Source: CAWDVR01 sp044869805 (GTDB lineage: Bacteria > Acidobacteriota > Thermoanaerobaculia > Multivoradales > SZUA-115). Taken from it: a DNA stretch of 64,000 nucleotides. The stretch is from assembly GCA_044869805.1 (NCBI GenBank), contig JBIOXV010000155.1, forward strand, positions 9,736 through 73,735. Reading direction: 5' to 3'. This document shows, in pieces, positions 61,596 to 64,000 of the stretch; the first letter of the stretch is position 1; each line of letters opens with the position of its first letter. The position numbers and the translations under genes are program-made. Below the pieces are notes generated by a model that was given only the letters and a program-made list of their open reading frames with translations, made no database searches and was not told where the DNA came from.

Positions 61596-62696
61596 GTGAA
61601 TATCCCGCCGATCGACCTCGCCCGCGTCCATGCCCGCATTGCCGACGACCTCAAGAGCCGCTGGCAGCGCGTCCTCGCCTCCTCCTCCTTCATCCTCGGC
61701 GCCGAGGTCAAAGAGTTCGAAGAGTCCTTTGGCCGCTACCTCGGGGCGGCCGGCTGCGTGGCGGTCGCCAACGGTACCGACGCCCTGGTGCTCGCCCTGC
61801 GCGCGCTGGAGCTGGCGCCCGGCGACGAGGTGCTGGTGCCGGCCTTCACCTTCTTCGCCACCGCCGAGGCAGTGATCCTGGCCGGCGGCAAGCCGGTGTT
61901 CGTCGACGTCGACCCCCGCACCTTGAACCTCGACCCCGAGGACGCCCGGGCGCGCGTCACCGAGGCCACCGTCGGGGTGATCGGCGTCCATCTCTACGGC
62001 CGCCCATTCGACGTCACCCAGATCGAGGCCTTGTGCGAGGAGCAGGGGCTCTGGCTGCTCGAGGACGCGGCCCAGGCCCAGGGCGCCTCCTGGCAGGACC
62101 GCAAGGCGGGCACCCTGGGGCGCCTCGCGGCCTGGAGCTTCTATCCCACCAAGAACCTCGGCTGCTTCGGCGACGGCGGCGCGGTCAGCGGGCCGGATGC
62201 CGTGCTCCTGGGCCGCGTGCGCAGCCTCGCCAATCACGGCCAGCAGGGCAGGTACAACCACCTCGAGGTAGGGACCAACAGCCGCCTCGACAGCCTGCAG
62301 GCCGCGGTGCTCAACTGCCGGCTGCCGCTGCTCGACCACGACAACGCCCGCCGCCGCGAGATCGCCTGCCGCTACCACGGCGCGCTGGCCGGCGTCGGCG
62401 ACCTCAAGCTGATCGAGGACCCGCCGGAGACCTTCTCCGTCTACCATCAGTACACGGTGCGCACCGCGCGCCGCGACGAGCTGCAAGCCCACCTCACCGC
62501 CGCCGGCATCGTGAGCTCGGTCCACTATCCCTCGCCCGTGCACCTCCAGCCCGCCCTGACCGATCGCGGCGAGCCGCCCTCGCTGCCGCACTCCGAGGCC
62601 GCGGCCCGCGAGGTGCTCTGCCTGCCGATCTTCCCCGAGCTCACCAACGAAGAGGCCGACCGCGTTGCGGCGGCGGTGCGCGAGTTCTACGGCTAG
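61596..62696 (+). CDS. DegT/DnrJ/EryC1 sugar aminotransferase
   Basis: A 366-residue PLP aminotransferase that adds an amino group to a nucleotide keto-sugar. Lys186 in SFYPTKNLGCFGDGGAV is the PLP lysine. GTDALVLALRALELAPGDEV, PAFTFFATAEAV and the VDVDPRTLNLD block are family markers. It makes an amino sugar for a surface glycan; the exact sugar is unknown. A -10-like TACAAT lies at 61582-61587. It lies between a GT-C and a GT2 gene. Confidence 0.9.
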   Translation: MNIPPIDLARVHARIADDLKSRWQRVLASSSFILGAEVKEFEESFGRYLGAAGCVAVANGTDALVLALRALELAPGDEVLVPAFTFFATAEAVILAGGKPVFVDVDPRTLNLDPEDARARVTEATVGVIGVHLYGRPFDVTQIEALCEEQGLWLLEDAAQAQGASWQDRKAGTLGRLAAWSFYPTKNLGCFGDGGAVSGPDAVLLGRVRSLANHGQQGRYNHLEVGTNSRLDSLQAAVLNCRLPLLDHDNARRREIACRYHGALAGVGDLKLIEDPPETFSVYHQYTVRTARRDELQAHLTAAGIVSSVHYPSPVHLQPALTDRGEPPSLPHSEAAAREVLCLPIFPELTNEEADRVAAAVREFYG

Positions 62697-62741
62697 CGAC
62701 CGCGCTCATAGCGCCTACCAAAACCGTCGCGAGCAGAGTTG

Positions 62742-63659
62742 CTAGGCGCTCCCCGCCCGCTCCGCCACCACGTACAGCGGCCGCGACAGGCTGGCGGTGA
62801 AGACGCGCCCCAGGTACTCGCCGAGGATGCCCAGCGTCAGGAGCTGGATGCCGCCGAGGAGCGACAGCAGGCCCGCCGTCGAGGCCCAGCCGGGCACGGC
62901 GTGGCCGGTGGCCAGACGGACGGCGAGCACGTAGGCCAGGTAGGCGAAGGAGACCAGCGACACCAGGGCGCCCAGGGCGCTCGCCAGGCGCAGGGGCACG
63001 ACCGAGAAGCCAAGGATTCCGTCGAGCGACAGGCGCAGCATGCGCCGCAGGGTGTAACTGCTCTCGCCGCCGAGGCGCGGCTCGGCGGCGAACGGCACGT
63101 AGGCGGTCGGCAGGCCCAACCAGGGCAGGAGAGCGCGCAGGAAGGGCGCCGGCCCGGCGGCGCGGAGCACGGCGTCGCGCGCCTCGCGCGACAGCAGCCG
63201 GAAGTCCGCGGCCCCCTCCTGGAGCGGCACGCCCGCCAGCCGCCGCAGCAGGCGATAGAACAGGCGCGAGCTGGCGCGCTTGAAGAGGCCCTCGCCGGCG
63301 CCCTCCCGCCGCACGCCCTGGACCACGGCGAAGCCCTCGCGCCAGCGCGCCAGGAAGGTGGGCAGCAGCTCCGGCGGGTGCTGGCCATCGGCGTCGAGCA
63401 TCGCCACCGCCTCGCCCCGCGCCGCCTCGAGGCCGGCGACCAGCGCCGCCTGGTGGCCGAAGTTGCGCGACAGGCGTAGGCCGGAGACCGCGGGCGTGCT
63501 CGCGGCGAGCCGGTCGATCTCGGCCCAGGTGCCGTCGGTCGAGCCGTCGTCGACCACGATCACCTCGACCTCCTCGCCGGCCAGGGCGCCGAGCACGCGC
63601 TCGACCACGCGCGCCAGCGCCTGGGCCTCGTTGTGGGCCGGCATCACCACGGAGATCAT
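62742..63659 (-). CDS. GtrB/DPM1-like polyprenyl-phosphate glycosyltransferase
   Basis: A 305-residue GT2. The GT-A domain has VVDDGSTDGT (37-44) and DADGQHPPE (89-97). RNFGHQAALVAGLEAA and the LPWLGLPTAYVPFAAEPRLG block are typical of enzymes that move a sugar from a nucleotide donor to undecaprenyl phosphate. Two C-terminal helices (about 215-250 and 255-285) anchor it. ATG at 63659 gives MISVVMPAHNE. It probably feeds lipid-linked sugar to the GT-C enzymes nearby. Confidence 0.9.
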   Translation of the reverse strand: MISVVMPAHNEAQALARVVERVLGALAGEEVEVIVVDDGSTDGTWAEIDRLAASTPAVSGLRLSRNFGHQAALVAGLEAARGEAVAMLDADGQHPPELLPTFLARWREGFAVVQGVRREGAGEGLFKRASSRLFYRLLRRLAGVPLQEGAADFRLLSREARDAVLRAAGPAPFLRALLPWLGLPTAYVPFAAEPRLGGESSYTLRRMLRLSLDGILGFSVVPLRLASALGALVSLVSFAYLAYVLAVRLATGHAVPGWASTAGLLSLLGGIQLLTLGILGEYLGRVFTASLSRPLYVVAERAGSA

Positions 63660-63830
63660 GGCCCCGTCCTCGTCGTTATCAGTGGCATACAGGTGAGCCC
63701 GTCGCGAGCGTCCAGATGCTAGGAGCGCCCCGTCCATGTGCCCACGGACCCGGCAACCGGAGCGTACACGCTAGTGGACGAGAATTGCCGGGAGGACCCG
63801 CGACACCGCAGATGGACACTCGCCACGGGT

Positions 63831-64000
63831 TCACGGCCACTTGAAAACATTCCAAGGCCCAATCGTCGTCAAGTACTCGTAGCGGTGCGAGAGGGTCACG
63901 ATTGTCTTGCGCGACAAGGGCGTGTTGTACTTGTCCCGGCCGGCGTAAAAGATCAGCTTCGGAGGCCGCTCGGCAAGCTTGGCCAGCACCCGGGCGGCGT
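63831..64000 (-). CDS. C-terminal end of a gene entering from the right edge
   Basis: An open minus-strand frame runs in from the right edge and stops at 63831, giving the last 55 residues of a protein. The visible end includes KLAERPPKLIFYAGRDKYNT and HRYEYLTTIGPWNVFKWP. The style (basic/aromatic soluble tail) fits the extracytoplasmic C-terminus of a GT-C transferase, as in its neighbours, but the family cannot be fixed from this piece. The start lies outside the window. Confidence 0.55.
   Translation of the reverse strand, partial: AARVLAKLAERPPKLIFYAGRDKYNTPLSRKTIVTLSHRYEYLTTIGPWNVFKWP

Overview
The window is a contiguous stretch of a high-GC (about 70%) Gram-negative chromosome. It encodes diderm envelope genes (BamD-like and CpoB-like lipoproteins, OmpA, FtsEX, RseP), a type IV pilus locus, a myxobacterial-style Ser/Thr kinase with an HRDVSPQN catalytic loop, DUF4388, and sigma-54 regulation. 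This mix fits Acidobacteriota or a deltaproteobacterial-grade phylum such as Myxococcota. That assignment is inference from gene content; there is no rRNA or tRNA gene in the window. Genes are tightly packed, often with 1-18 bp overlaps, and no gene-free stretch exceeds about 210 bp.

Layout. 27-4656: a secreted alpha/beta hydrolase with an EF-hand loop, a GNAT acetyltransferase and two divergent glycosyltransferases. 4649-10908: a plus-strand run of truA, cdsA, rseP, a membrane PASTA protein, rpe, a BamD-like lipoprotein and a CpoB-like lipoprotein. 11098-21868: LysM protein, small Fis-type regulator, lytic transglycosylase, tatA, an AmgK-like kinase, rlmN, pgeF, ftsEX, an OmpA-family porin with a proline-rich linker, DUF4388 protein and ruvC. 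22102-30419: a 1056-residue pseudo-receiver/kinase/TonB-C fusion, accD, folC, nth and a glycosyltransferase-TPR fusion. 30429-31408: a RES-Xre toxin-antitoxin pair with a repeat operator. 31442-41617: a PLP dehydratase coupled to glyA, a histone-H1-like protein, purE coupled to pccB, tldD/tldE, a Kazal lipoprotein, pyrF and ychF.

41756-59673 is a type IV pilus region. A TPR protein and an unknown protein lie divergent to an NtrC-type activator. A minus-strand series follows: M20 peptidase, prepilin, M20 peptidase, prepilin, prepilin peptidase PilD, a histidine kinase, then minor pilins FimT/PilV/PilW/PilX, the tip adhesin PilY1 and an FxLYD-domain protein. Both prepilins and the FimT-like gene carry -24/-12 (sigma-54) promoter matches, which fits control by the NtrC-type activator in the same locus. 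The repeated M20-prepilin unit is the most unusual arrangement I see. 59872-64000 is a glycan-assembly region: a GT-C transferase, a DegT aminotransferase, a GtrB-like GT2 and the tail of one more gene.

Together the genes describe envelope building (lipid, lipoprotein, peptidoglycan and surface glycan), pilus assembly with its own regulators, and a scatter of core metabolism. No insertion sequence, prophage, CRISPR array or RNA gene was recognised.
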